A DNA stretch of 64,000 bases from Akkermansia muciniphila (GCA_945888375.1 CAMCZZ010000005.1:1-64000), one strand, 5' to 3'. Shown: positions 54,674 to 63,851, counted from the first letter of the stretch. Made by a program: numbers and translations. The notes: generated by a model from the letters alone, not told the origin.

Positions 54674-56088
54674 TTGAAGAACAGTTTTTTGGGGCGGCGC
54701 GAATCGGAGAGAGGATCGGTGGCGGGGGAAGGAATGGCGACCGTGTCGGTGTTGGCGGGCGGGCACGCGGCGGCCATGGCCTGCTCCTCGGCGGTCAGCA
54801 CCTTGAAGGGCAGCACGCTGGCCGAAGCGCCGCCGTGCCCGTCGAGGGCGTAGGCCATGACGAGGTATTCGCCGGGGGAGGCAGGCGCGACGGTGATGGC
54901 GTTATCGCCGGAGGTCTGGGGGAAGGGGCCGGCGAGAGGCGTGACCTTGCGGGTCTTGGCCTGGAGTATCCAGGTAACGAAGGTGACTCTGTCGCCGTCC
55001 GCGTCCTCGGCGGCGAGGTGGAGGGGCAGGGTTTCGCCGGGTAGGGCGGTCCGTGATTTGGCGCCGGCGGCAAATTCGATCCGCGAGAGGACGGGCGCGC
55101 GGTTGCCGGTGATGGGGCGGCGGGTGAAATGCTCGGTCATCAAATCGGCTTGCGGAGTCCAGAGCAGCTGGTCGAAGGAGGCCGTTTTTTTCGGCCCGGC
55201 GGGATCGGCGTCGAGCAGTGTGCTGAAATAGGTGGGGCGGTCGGCCACCCCGTAGTGTCCCCAGACAAAGATCGTCGAGCCGAGGCAGAGCGGCGACGCA
55301 TCGATCGCGGCGTAGCAATCCTTCAGGTCGGCCACCTTGCGCGTCACCGGCTCGTCCACCGGGCAGCCCCAGGCGGTTTTGGCAAAGTTCCAGGGGCCGT
55401 TGGTGTTGAACTCCGACAGGTAGAACGGTTTCCCCCAGTGCGTCTCGGCGTTTCTGATACCGCCGCGCACCGCGCCGCGCGAGTAGCATTGGATGCCCAG
55501 CACATCGAGATTGGGGGCGAAGCGTTTGATCTTCGCGATGTCGTCCGGCTTGGCGTTGATCATCGTCAGGCTGGTCAGGTGGTGCGGGAAACGCTCGTGG
55601 ATGGCGAGGGACAGGCGGTTCACGACGTGCAGGTAGGGCTCGTCGAGGTGGACCTCGTTGCCCAGGCCCCACATCAGGATGGCAGGGTGGTCGCCAACGG
55701 CCTCGAGTTTTCGGATAAAGTTGGCCGTCAGCTCTTCGCCTTTCGCCGAGTAGTCGAAGGTCCACGGGTAGCCGTCCTTTGTTTTGTTCACGCCGTGATG
55801 GGGCATCCATTCGCTCACGATCATCTTCAGGCCGAGGCGTTGGGCCTCGTCGAGTTTACGACGCATCGCGGCGTTGTTCTCAAAGGTGTAGCCGCGGACG
55901 GCGTTCACGCCGATCGAGGCGAGGCGTTCGAGGTCGACGTCGCCGCAGACGCCCTTGATTCGGAAATTCTCGAACGGGGCGTAGCGCAGGCGCTCGGCCT
56001 CGGTCGCGTCAGGCGGCACGACAAAGGCTCGGGCCAAGGCGGAGCAGCCCAGCGCGAGGAGGAAGAAAAGCGAGCGGGGGAGGATCAT
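54670..56088 (-). CDS. Secreted clan GH-A glycosidase, family unassigned (copy 1)
   Basis: 472 residues with signal peptide (RSLFFLLALGCSALARA). A short N-terminal part (FRIKGVCGDVDLERLASIGVNAVRGYTFE) leads into a TIM barrel with MIVSEWMPHHGVN, acid/base candidate Glu145 (MWGLGNEVHLDEPYL) and nucleophile candidate Glu226 (FYLSEFNTNGPWNF). An Ig-like domain follows (NRAPVLSRIEF to ASVLPFKV, about 345-440), then a polar tail ending KKLFFK. The layout recalls GH2-type or GH5-type barrels, but I cannot place it in a named family. Its neighbour at 56115 is a close paralogue. ATGA overlap links it to the sulfatase. Confidence 0.8.
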   Translation of the reverse strand: MILPRSLFFLLALGCSALARAFVVPPDATEAERLRYAPFENFRIKGVCGDVDLERLASIGVNAVRGYTFENNAAMRRKLDEAQRLGLKMIVSEWMPHHGVNKTKDGYPWTFDYSAKGEELTANFIRKLEAVGDHPAILMWGLGNEVHLDEPYLHVVNRLSLAIHERFPHHLTSLTMINAKPDDIAKIKRFAPNLDVLGIQCYSRGAVRGGIRNAETHWGKPFYLSEFNTNGPWNFAKTAWGCPVDEPVTRKVADLKDCYAAIDASPLCLGSTIFVWGHYGVADRPTYFSTLLDADPAGPKKTASFDQLLWTPQADLMTEHFTRRPITGNRAPVLSRIEFAAGAKSRTALPGETLPLHLAAEDADGDRVTFVTWILQAKTRKVTPLAGPFPQTSGDNAITVAPASPGEYLVMAYALDGHGGASASVLPFKVLTAEEQAMAAACPPANTDTVAIPSPATDPLSDSRRPKKLFFK

Positions 56089-56114
56089 CGCGGTGGGAGG
56101 ATGGGGCAGCGTGC

Positions 56115-57452
56115 TCAGGGCTGGGCGGCGCTGGATGTCGGGGCGACGTCACCGGTGACGGGCACGGGCACCTTGAACGGCACGGTGCTGGCGGAAGCGC
56201 CGCCGCGGCGATCGTGCGCGTAGGTCATGAGCAGGTATTCGCCGGGCGTCGCGGGGGCCGCGATTTCAGCGTGTGCGGCGGACGTCTGGGCGAAGGGGCC
56301 GCCGACGCGGGTGGTCTTACGGGCGGACGAATCGAGAATCCAGGTTACGAACTCGATCGGGTCGCCGTCGGGGTCCTCGGCGGCGAAGCGGATGGTCAAG
56401 ACCTCGCCGGGTTGGGCCAATCTGGCTTTCTCCCCGCCGTCGAACGCCAGATTTGTCAGCACGGGGGCGCGGTTTCCTTTGGGCGGCGAGCCGGTGAAAT
56501 GCTCGATCATCACCTCGGCTTGGGGTGTCAACAGCAGGTGATCGTAGGCGCTCGATTTGGGCCGGCCGTTGGGGTCGGGATCGAGCAGTAGGCTGAAATA
56601 GGTCGGCCGGTAGGTGGTGGCGTGGCCCCACAGGAAGATAGTCGAGCCGAGACAGAGCGGCGAGGCGTCGATCGCGGCGTAGCAATCCTTCAGGTCGCTG
56701 ACTTTTTTCGCCACCGGTTCGTCCAGCGGCACGCCCCAGGCGGTAGCGCCGAAATTCCACGGCCCGTTGGTGTTGAACTCCGACATGTAGAACGGTTTTC
56801 CCCACAACAGCTCGGTCTTCTTGATCGCACCGCGCACCGCGCCGCGGCTGTAGCTCTGCACCCCGAGCACGTCGATATCGGGCGCGAAGGCCTTGATCGC
56901 GGCGATGGCGGGCTCCTTGGCGTTCACCACGGTCAGGCTCGTCAGGTGATGGGGGAAACGGCGATGGATCTCCTCCGACATGCGGTTCACCACGCGCAGG
57001 TAGGGCTCGTCTAGGTGCACCTCGTTGCCCAGGCCCCACATCAGGAGCGCAGGGTGGTCCCCGATGCCCTCGACCTTGGCGATCAGGCTTTCGACCATCG
57101 ACTCGCCCCGTGTGTTGTAGTCGAAATCCCAGGACGATCCGTCTCGGCCCTTGTTTTTCCCCTGATGGGGCATCCACTCGCTTACGACCATTTTGATGCC
57201 CACGCGATGGGCTGCATCGAGCTTTGCGCAGGTTTCCTTGACGGAGGGGATGGAGTAACCACGCACGGTATTGACTCCCAAACTGGCGAGACGCTCAAGG
57301 TCGCGATCACCGCAGACGCCGCGAATCTGAAAGGACTCGAAACGCGCCAGCCTTTTGCGCTCGGGCTCGGTGCTGTCTTTGGGCACCGTAAAGATTTGGG
57401 CTGGAGAAGAAACAGCCAGGCAGAGCAGACCCAGCAGGGGGATAAGTTTCAT
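56115..57452 (-). CDS. Secreted clan GH-A glycosidase, family unassigned (copy 2)
   Basis: 445 residues with signal peptide (LIPLLGLLCLAVSSPAQ). It mirrors the downstream gene along its length: FQIRGVCGDRDLERLASLGVNTVRGYS, MVVSEWMPHQGKNKGRDG, acid/base candidate Glu144 (MWGLGNEVHLDEPYL), nucleophile candidate Glu225 (FYMSEFNTNGPWNF) and the Ig-like C-terminus NRAPVLTNLAFDGG to ASTVPFKV. It lacks the polar tail of copy 1. The 26-bp gap and same order show a tandem duplication. Retention of both copies suggests related but distinct substrates. Confidence 0.8.
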   Translation of the reverse strand: MKLIPLLGLLCLAVSSPAQIFTVPKDSTEPERKRLARFESFQIRGVCGDRDLERLASLGVNTVRGYSIPSVKETCAKLDAAHRVGIKMVVSEWMPHQGKNKGRDGSSWDFDYNTRGESMVESLIAKVEGIGDHPALLMWGLGNEVHLDEPYLRVVNRMSEEIHRRFPHHLTSLTVVNAKEPAIAAIKAFAPDIDVLGVQSYSRGAVRGAIKKTELLWGKPFYMSEFNTNGPWNFGATAWGVPLDEPVAKKVSDLKDCYAAIDASPLCLGSTIFLWGHATTYRPTYFSLLLDPDPNGRPKSSAYDHLLLTPQAEVMIEHFTGSPPKGNRAPVLTNLAFDGGEKARLAQPGEVLTIRFAAEDPDGDPIEFVTWILDSSARKTTRVGGPFAQTSAAHAEIAAPATPGEYLLMTYAHDRRGGASASTVPFKVPVPVTGDVAPTSSAAQP

Positions 57453-57473
57453 GATAAACCGGATTCGATTTCT

Positions 57474-59261
57474 TTAGCTTCCGTAGATGCGCACTTCAAA
57501 AATGCGCGCGACGGAGGCTCCGTGGGTGGCGAGGCATTCGATTTCCACTGTGCGACCGGTGATGCTGGGGGGCAGGCGGTGGATGCGTTTTCGAAGGATG
57601 TTGTTGGTTTCCTCCTGCACGACCACCCCGTCTATTTTCACGCGGTAATGGCGGATTAGCTGGGTTTGCGGGCCTCGTGGGGCGCTGATTTTTTGATGGT
57701 GATGGCTAGGAGTCAGGAGCAGCTCTTTTTCAAAGCCGCTATCGAAGGTAATATGGATTTCCCGGAGAGCGGCGGGCGCGGCCAGCTCGAGGGTCAAGGC
57801 GGCGGGAACGGTGGTGGCAGTCCAGCCGTGGTGGCTGGTGGAGGACCAAGAGCCGAAAGCGGAACGCAGATCCCGGCTCATGCCATCAAGAACGAGGGGG
57901 GCGGTGTCGTCACCGCTTGTCGCGCGGGCCTGGGCGGAGCGGGCGAGGTCGGCGGTGTCCTCGTGGCGAAGCTCGAGGAGGAACGCGTCGTCGCGGAGGA
58001 GTCGCTGCTGGAGTGCGCGGAGGTTGGCGGGGGTAGAAAGGACACGAATATCATTGGACTCTTCACGGAGCCAAAGGGCTGCGGCGGTGCCGATGGCCTG
58101 GCCTCCGACAGCGCAGGTGGCCATCACCCGGGTGCTGGCAAAAGCGATGTGCGTGGCGCTGATATTGCGGCCGGCGAAGAAGAGATTGGCGATGTTTCGC
58201 GAGTGGTAGCAGCGTAGTGGGATTGGGAACAGGTGGTCAAAGTGGTGCTGGATGCAGGGTGGTTCCTCCGGGGCGTCCACGCCCATGGGGGGGTGCGTAT
58301 CGACAAACCAACCTCCGTAGGCGACGGTGTCGTCGAAGCGTCCGGGTTTCAACACGTCCATTTCCGTGAGGCGGTAGGGGCCGTGGAAGCGGCGGGACTC
58401 GCGTTTACCGGGGATCGAGCCCACCCATTCCAGGCCCCAATGGGCGGCTTCGGGGAACTCGCCGGAGTTTTTGATGTAATCCCACACGCCAAGGGTGATA
58501 CGGAGCAGTTCGTGTCGGATTTCGGCGTTGTCTTTAAGGGTATTGAGTTGCCCGCCCCATTCGAACCACCAATAACCGTATTCGAAGCTCTTGATGGGGC
58601 GTAGCTTAAAGTCTTCTTTCTTAAAAGTTCTCGCCCAGGAAGGCCGCTCGAAAGGCTGCGCGGTATCGTGTTTGCGGCCGGTTAGCAGAATGGAGCTGCC
58701 GAGCGTCTGGCGGTCGGCTGTTTCCTGGGCGAGGGATTCGCCGTAATCAGCCTTGCTCTCCCGGCCGACGTGAAAGTCTGCGCCGGCTTCCGCCCCGAGG
58801 CGGCCGTCGCCGGTGCAGTCGGCGAAGAAGCGGGCATGGATGCGGAACTCGTCCTCGGTGGAGATGCGGAGGGCGCGGGCGGTATGGATGACGTTATCCG
58901 TGACCTCGACCCCGACTACATCGGTATCGAGCAGGAGGCGGATATTGGGCTCCAGAATGACTTTTTCGTAAAGCAGCAGATCCCATTGCGAGTAAACCCC
59001 GGCCGGGTTCCGGGCGGCGTCTTCAAGGCGGAGTTCCTCGATGATCCCGGACTCGCGACAGCCGGGTTTAGCCCCGTGGCAATCGGCGCCGACGACGTGC
59101 ATTTTGATTTCGCTGGAAGCGTTGCCGCCAAGGATGGAGCGGTCTTGGACGAGGACCACGCTGGCACCGTTTCGGGCCGCTGCGAGGGCGGCGCAGACGC
59201 CGGAAAGACCGCCGCCAGCGACGAGAAGATCACAGTGTAGGGTATGTAGGGTCATTTGCAT
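57474..59261 (-). CDS. FAD-dependent oxidoreductase with C-terminal beta domain
   Basis: 595 residues, no signal peptide, so cytoplasmic. The N-terminus has the FAD Rossmann motif (DLLVAGGGLSGVCAALAAARNGASVVLVQDR, glycines at 16-21) and GGNASSEIKMHVVGADCHG, typical of the FAD-dependent oxidoreductase group (PF12831-like). DCTGDGRLGAEAGADF and NLFFAGRNISATHIAFASTRVMATCAVGGQAIGTAAAL close the flavin fold. Residues about 460-595 form an extra beta-sandwich (LTLELAAPAALREIHITFDSGF). The reaction is unknown. Its place among glycosidases and esterases suggests oxidation of a sugar or glycoside. Confidence 0.82.
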   Translation of the reverse strand: MQMTLHTLHCDLLVAGGGLSGVCAALAAARNGASVVLVQDRSILGGNASSEIKMHVVGADCHGAKPGCRESGIIEELRLEDAARNPAGVYSQWDLLLYEKVILEPNIRLLLDTDVVGVEVTDNVIHTARALRISTEDEFRIHARFFADCTGDGRLGAEAGADFHVGRESKADYGESLAQETADRQTLGSSILLTGRKHDTAQPFERPSWARTFKKEDFKLRPIKSFEYGYWWFEWGGQLNTLKDNAEIRHELLRITLGVWDYIKNSGEFPEAAHWGLEWVGSIPGKRESRRFHGPYRLTEMDVLKPGRFDDTVAYGGWFVDTHPPMGVDAPEEPPCIQHHFDHLFPIPLRCYHSRNIANLFFAGRNISATHIAFASTRVMATCAVGGQAIGTAAALWLREESNDIRVLSTPANLRALQQRLLRDDAFLLELRHEDTADLARSAQARATSGDDTAPLVLDGMSRDLRSAFGSWSSTSHHGWTATTVPAALTLELAAPAALREIHITFDSGFEKELLLTPSHHHQKISAPRGPQTQLIRHYRVKIDGVVVQEETNNILRKRIHRLPPSITGRTVEIECLATHGASVARIFEVRIYGS

Positions 59262-59292
59262 TGTAGCGAGGAGTGTTCGGGTAAAGTCAGGG

Positions 59293-60882
59293 TTAGGGCG
59301 ACAGCGCGGCCTTGGTCATTTCGAATGGGCCGGCCGGGAGGCGTTGACGGTTGTAGAGATTTGCGCCGCGTGGATTGCGGGACCAAGCGTAGCGGACGGA
59401 CTGCGGGACGGGCACGGCGGGGCTGCGGACCTCGACGGTGTCCTTGCCCTTGATCGCGGCGCTGGCGGGGTGAAAGACGCCGTCGGCCCCGGCGAGGGTG
59501 AAGCCCTCCAGCGGGCCGCCGTCCAAAGCCCACAGGCCGGTCCCGACCGCTGCGAAACGGATGCGGGCGACCTCGGAAAAGGCGGTTTCGACGGGTTCGG
59601 GGCCGCCGCGCAGTTCGAGCTTCTTGTAAACGTCGGTAAGGGCCCAACGGGCCAGCCGCTGCCCGACGGTTTCCTTGTCGTAGGGGTGGATGGCGTTGGC
59701 CTCGCCGATGTCGATGGCGACGGCGAGACCGGCATGGCCGTCCTTGGCGGCAAAACGGCGCTGGCTCTCGCGTAGGCGGGCCCACTCGTCGTCGCCTATA
59801 CCGGCCACGGGCTGACCGTGGGCGGCGAGCTGCACGACGCCGAACGCGAGCGTGGGATTTTCCCACCACACGCGCCAGTCCTCCACCAGCAGGCGGAGGC
59901 GCTCGTCGTAGCGCTCGGGGAACCAGTTGGTGTCGTTCTCGCCTTGATACCAAATAACCCCGCGCAGGGCGAAGGGAGCCACGGGGGTCAGCATTCCGTT
60001 GGCTAGGTTGCCGGGGCGCTTCGAGCCCTCGGGGTCGTAGGGCGGGGGCTTGGGCGCGTCGCGGTGGGTCCAGTGGTCGACCTTCGCTTGGGGCGGGAAC
60101 CCCTTAGCCACGTTCCAGGCCTCGCACTTGGTTTTGTAGGCGGCGTAGCGTTCGGGGAAGGTCTTCATGCCCTTCTCCCACTCCGCGACTAGGGCAACGA
60201 ACAGCGGGTGTTTGTCCAGCACGGCGGGGCGGGTCCAGGCGATTGCGGGCGTCTCGCCCCAGGAGGCGTGGATCAGGCCGACCGGCACGCCGAGCGTTTT
60301 TCGCAGCGTGGCGCCGAAGTGGAAGCCGACGGCGCTGTAGTGCGTGATGGCCGCCGGGGTGGACGGTGTCCAAGAGGCGTTGGCGGAAAAGCGGGGTCGC
60401 GGGGAGGCGACCCGGTCCACGGTGTAGAGTCGCAGCAGCGAATGGCCGCCGCCCTGCGCGACCAGGTCGGCGTCGAGGCTCTCGCGAACCTGGATCTGCA
60501 TATTCGACTGGCCGGAGCACAGCCACACTTCGCCCACCAGCACGTCCGTGAAGGACAGGGTCTTTTCTCCGCTGCGGATTTGGAGGACGGCGGGAGTGGC
60601 GTTGGCGGGCTCCGGCGCGAGCCGGGCCGACCAGGCACCAGCAGGGTCGGCGACGGTCTCGACCGACTGCCGGCCGAAGATCACGGTCACTGCGGCGCCG
60701 GGGGCGGCGCGGCCCCACACCGGAAGCGGTTGATCTCGTTGCAACACCATGTGGTCGGAAAAAACGGTCGGCAGCTCGAGGGCGCGCAGCGGCAGCAGCG
60801 CGACGGCGGACCACAGCAAGCACCAGGCGGCCTGGGCGAGGAGGCCCGGAGGTGGGACGGAAACAGAATCGGGGCGGGGCAT
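59293..60882 (-). CDS. Exported sialate O-acetylesterase-like (SASA) protein
   Basis: 529 residues with a hydrophobic leader (AAWCLLWSAVALLPLRALE). The family's ELPTVFSDHMVLQRDQPLPVWGRA start, VWLCSGQSNMQIQV (nucleophile Ser), GVIWYQGENDTNWFPERY and NAIHPYDKETVGQRLARWAL are present. It likely removes acyl groups from glycans in the periplasm. It is a close paralogue of the next gene (60922-62457); the two are adjacent on one strand 39 bp apart, an evident tandem duplication. Confidence 0.92.
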   Translation of the reverse strand: MPRPDSVSVPPPGLLAQAAWCLLWSAVALLPLRALELPTVFSDHMVLQRDQPLPVWGRAAPGAAVTVIFGRQSVETVADPAGAWSARLAPEPANATPAVLQIRSGEKTLSFTDVLVGEVWLCSGQSNMQIQVRESLDADLVAQGGGHSLLRLYTVDRVASPRPRFSANASWTPSTPAAITHYSAVGFHFGATLRKTLGVPVGLIHASWGETPAIAWTRPAVLDKHPLFVALVAEWEKGMKTFPERYAAYKTKCEAWNVAKGFPPQAKVDHWTHRDAPKPPPYDPEGSKRPGNLANGMLTPVAPFALRGVIWYQGENDTNWFPERYDERLRLLVEDWRVWWENPTLAFGVVQLAAHGQPVAGIGDDEWARLRESQRRFAAKDGHAGLAVAIDIGEANAIHPYDKETVGQRLARWALTDVYKKLELRGGPEPVETAFSEVARIRFAAVGTGLWALDGGPLEGFTLAGADGVFHPASAAIKGKDTVEVRSPAVPVPQSVRYAWSRNPRGANLYNRQRLPAGPFEMTKAALSP

Positions 60883-60921
60883 GGAGCGGAGCGGGGTAAA
60901 GGATTTATGGTTACGCTAGGC

Positions 60922-62457
60922 TCACTGCTTCAGCTCAAAAGGGCCGGCGGGCAGGCGCTGGGTGTTGTAGAGATTCGCGCCGCGCGGGTTCATGGCCCAA
61001 GCGTAGCGCACGGTCTCGGGGGCGGGCACGGTGGGGCAGGTGACTTCGACGGCGTCTTTGCCCTTCAGTTCGGCCACGGCAGGGTGGAACACGCCGTCCG
61101 CGCCCGCGACGGTGAAGCCTTGCAAGGCGCCGCCATTAAAGACCCACAAACCACCGCCGATCGACGAGAAGCGAATGCGAACGGACCCGGTGAAGGTGGC
61201 TTCGACCGGCTCGGGGCCGCCGGGTAGTTTGATCTTCTTGTAGATATCCGCGAGGGCCCAGCGGGCGAGGCGCTGGCCGACGGTTTGCTTGTCCCAGGGG
61301 TGGATGTCGTTGGCCTCGCCCGTGTCGATCGTCACCGCGAGACCGACGAGGGGATCCTTTTCGGCCAGGCGGCGCTGGCTCTCGCGCAACCGGGACCAGT
61401 TCTCGTCCGTGGGTTCGGCGACCGGTTTTTTGAAATTAGCCAACTGGGCGATGCCGAAAGCGAGGTCCGGATTGCCCCACCAGACGCGCCAATCGTTCAC
61501 CATCACGGCGAGGCGCTCGTCGTAACGTTCGGGCACCCAACCGGCGTCGGCCTCGCCCTGATACCAGATCGCGCCGCGCAGCGCGTAGGGCGCCACGGGG
61601 GCGAGCATCCCGTTGGCTAGCACTCCGGGGCGTTTGGTCCCCCGGGGATCGTAGAGTTCGGGTTTGGGCGAGTCGTCGTAGGCCCAGACATTTATATCAG
61701 CGTTTGGAGAGAAGCCGCGGGATTTTTTCCAAGCGGCAAAACGGATTTTGTAGTCGGCTTGGCGTTCGGCGTAGGACGGCATGCCGGCCTCCCAATCGGC
61801 GGCGTGCTGCAAAAGGAGCGGGTGTTGCGGAAACGCGGACGGGCGGGTCCAGGCGATGGCGGGGGTGCCGCCGGCGTAGGCGCCGATCAAGCCGACCGGC
61901 ACGCCTAGGACGGACTGGACTGCGGTGCCGAAGTGGAAACCGGCGGCGCTGAATTTCCCGATGCTTTGCGCGTCGGTCTGGGTCCAGGTGGCCTTGGCGG
62001 AAAAGCGGGGCGTGGTGGAGGGCGTAATCTCCACTTGATACAACCGGATGAGCGGGTGGCCGCCGCCGAGTGTGACGAGGTCGCCGTTCAGGCTGCTTTC
62101 CACCTTTACCTGCATGTTGGACTGGCCGGAGCAGAGCCAGACCTCGCCGACAAGAACGTCGGAGAAGACGAGGGTTTTTTCGCCGCTGGTGATAGTGAGC
62201 GTGTCTGGGGTGGCGCTGGCGGATTCGGGAGCGAGTTTGGCGAGCCACTTGCCCTCGGCGTCGGCGACGGTCTCGACCGACTGCCGGCCGAAGGAGATTT
62301 TCACTGTGGCACCGGCGTCGGCCCGGCCCCACACCGGCAGGGGTTGGTCCCGCTGGAGGACCATGTGATCGGAGAAGATATTGGGCAGCTCGAGGGCCCG
62401 GAGAAAAACCGGCGCGGCGAAGAGGAGCAGACCAAGCAGGGGACGAAGCAAAATCAT
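60922..62457 (-). CDS. Exported sialate O-acetylesterase-like (SASA) protein, paralogue
   Basis: 511 residues from the ATG at 62457 (MILLRPLLGLLLFAAPVFLRALE, signal peptide); the frame to 62556 is inside the MFS gene. It has ELPNIFSDHMVLQRDQPLPVWGRA, VWLCSGQSNMQVKVESS, GAIWYQGEADAGWVPERY and NDIHPWDKQTVGQRLARWAL. The sequence is very close to the downstream SASA gene. The start overlaps the transporter's stop by ATGA, so it is coupled to sugar uptake. Confidence 0.93.
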   Translation of the reverse strand: MILLRPLLGLLLFAAPVFLRALELPNIFSDHMVLQRDQPLPVWGRADAGATVKISFGRQSVETVADAEGKWLAKLAPESASATPDTLTITSGEKTLVFSDVLVGEVWLCSGQSNMQVKVESSLNGDLVTLGGGHPLIRLYQVEITPSTTPRFSAKATWTQTDAQSIGKFSAAGFHFGTAVQSVLGVPVGLIGAYAGGTPAIAWTRPSAFPQHPLLLQHAADWEAGMPSYAERQADYKIRFAAWKKSRGFSPNADINVWAYDDSPKPELYDPRGTKRPGVLANGMLAPVAPYALRGAIWYQGEADAGWVPERYDERLAVMVNDWRVWWGNPDLAFGIAQLANFKKPVAEPTDENWSRLRESQRRLAEKDPLVGLAVTIDTGEANDIHPWDKQTVGQRLARWALADIYKKIKLPGGPEPVEATFTGSVRIRFSSIGGGLWVFNGGALQGFTVAGADGVFHPAVAELKGKDAVEVTCPTVPAPETVRYAWAMNPRGANLYNTQRLPAGPFELKQ

Positions 62458-63848
62458 GGGGAGGCCGGGGTGGGGGCGGGGGATGGGCGGGCGATGCCGC
62501 CAAACCAGAGCAGAGCGAGGGCGAGCGGGTGCAGGGCGGCCATGGCGAGGAACCACGGGCCGTAGCCCTGGCCGGACACCATCTCGAGCAGTGGACCGAG
62601 CAGTTTCTGGAAGGCGGCGTCGAGGAAGCCGGCGGCCTTGGTGGACGGGCCGGAGACCATGACCGCGACGATCATGTTCATGATGATGCCGCCTAGCGTG
62701 CTGCCCGCTGCCACCACGCTGAAAATCGTCCCGAGCGAGTGCTTGGGGGCGACGTCCACGATCAAGGCGCTGATGTTAATCAGCCAGGAAAGGGAGGCGA
62801 AGACCACGATGCTGGTCAGCACCATGGTGGGAGGCAGACCGCTCACGCTGGCGATCAGTGGGGAGAGGGGCGTTATGCACGCGCAGCCCAGCATGACCCA
62901 CAGACGGGCGCGAATGGGGGTGGCGCCGCGCTTGATCAACACGCCGGAGAGCCAGCCGCCGGCCAGGGAGCCGACGCCGGCGGCGGCGTAGACGATCCAG
63001 GTGATGGTGAGGTCGGACTGGGCGACGCCTCTGTCGGTATGCAAATACTTGGCGAACCAGAATTGATAAAAATACCAGACCGGATCGGTCAGCAGGCGGC
63101 CGACCAGCAGCAGCCAGAGGGGTTTGAAAGTGAGAACTTTTCCCCACGACCAGGCCTTCTCGTCGGTGGTGGGGTTGGGTGCAGGCGCGCCGTCCTGAAT
63201 ATAGTCCCTCTCGACCGGGGTGATAAACCGGCTCTCGGACGGCTTTCGATAAAGGAGAAGCCACGGGATGACCCAGAGCACGCCCAGCGCGCCGGTGATC
63301 AGAAACGCCATGCGCCAGCCGGTGCCGTGGCCGAAGAGCGAATTAACCCACGGCAGGTTCTCCGCGTAATCATAGGCGGCCAGGGGAATCACGATGTAGG
63401 GCGCGACGGTGGCGCCGATGGTGGCGCCCATGGTGTAGAAACCGATGGCGAGGGCGCGTTCCCGGGAGGGAAACCACTCCGAGACGATCTTCGAGGCGGC
63501 GGGCCAGATGCCGGCCTCGCCCAGGCCGAGCGAGAACCGCAGCGCGCTCATCGAGCGCATGCCCTGAGCCCAGGCGGTCGCGAGATTCGAGAGTGACCAC
63601 CAGACCACAAAAAGCAGGGTGCTGTTTCGGGTGCCCATTTTGTCCACCAGCTTGCCGGAAACGAGGTAGGCGAGCGTGTAGGCGACTAGGAAGATGTTCA
63701 GGATGTTCGCGTAGTCGCGGTTATCCAGGCCGAGGTCGGCCTGGATGGTCGGGGCGAGCACGGAGAGGACCTGGCGGTCCACGTAATTTAGGACCGCGGC
63801 GAGGAAAACCAGCACGACGATCCACCAGCGCATTCCTTTGATTTTCAT
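62454..63848 (-). CDS. MFS transporter, ACS (ExuT-like hexuronate) family
   Basis: 464 residues with about 12 transmembrane helices. The N-terminus MRWWIVVLVFLAAVLNYVDRQVLSVLAPTIQADL, GKLVDKMGTRN and LGLGEAGIWPAASKIVSEWFPSRERALAIGFYTMGATIG are hallmarks of the anion:cation symporter family, which includes ExuT and related acid-sugar and plant-metabolite importers. It sits in the inner membrane and likely imports an (acidic) sugar released by the locus using the proton gradient. Together with uxaC at 3415 this hints at hexuronate, though the two are 58 kb apart. It lies 3 bp after the partial gene at the edge. Confidence 0.9.
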   Translation of the reverse strand: MKIKGMRWWIVVLVFLAAVLNYVDRQVLSVLAPTIQADLGLDNRDYANILNIFLVAYTLAYLVSGKLVDKMGTRNSTLLFVVWWSLSNLATAWAQGMRSMSALRFSLGLGEAGIWPAASKIVSEWFPSRERALAIGFYTMGATIGATVAPYIVIPLAAYDYAENLPWVNSLFGHGTGWRMAFLITGALGVLWVIPWLLLYRKPSESRFITPVERDYIQDGAPAPNPTTDEKAWSWGKVLTFKPLWLLLVGRLLTDPVWYFYQFWFAKYLHTDRGVAQSDLTITWIVYAAAGVGSLAGGWLSGVLIKRGATPIRARLWVMLGCACITPLSPLIASVSGLPPTMVLTSIVVFASLSWLINISALIVDVAPKHSLGTIFSVVAAGSTLGGIIMNMIVAVMVSGPSTKAAGFLDAAFQKLLGPLLEMVSGQGYGPWFLAMAALHPLALALLWFGGIARPSPAPTPASP

Positions 63849-63851
63849 GAG

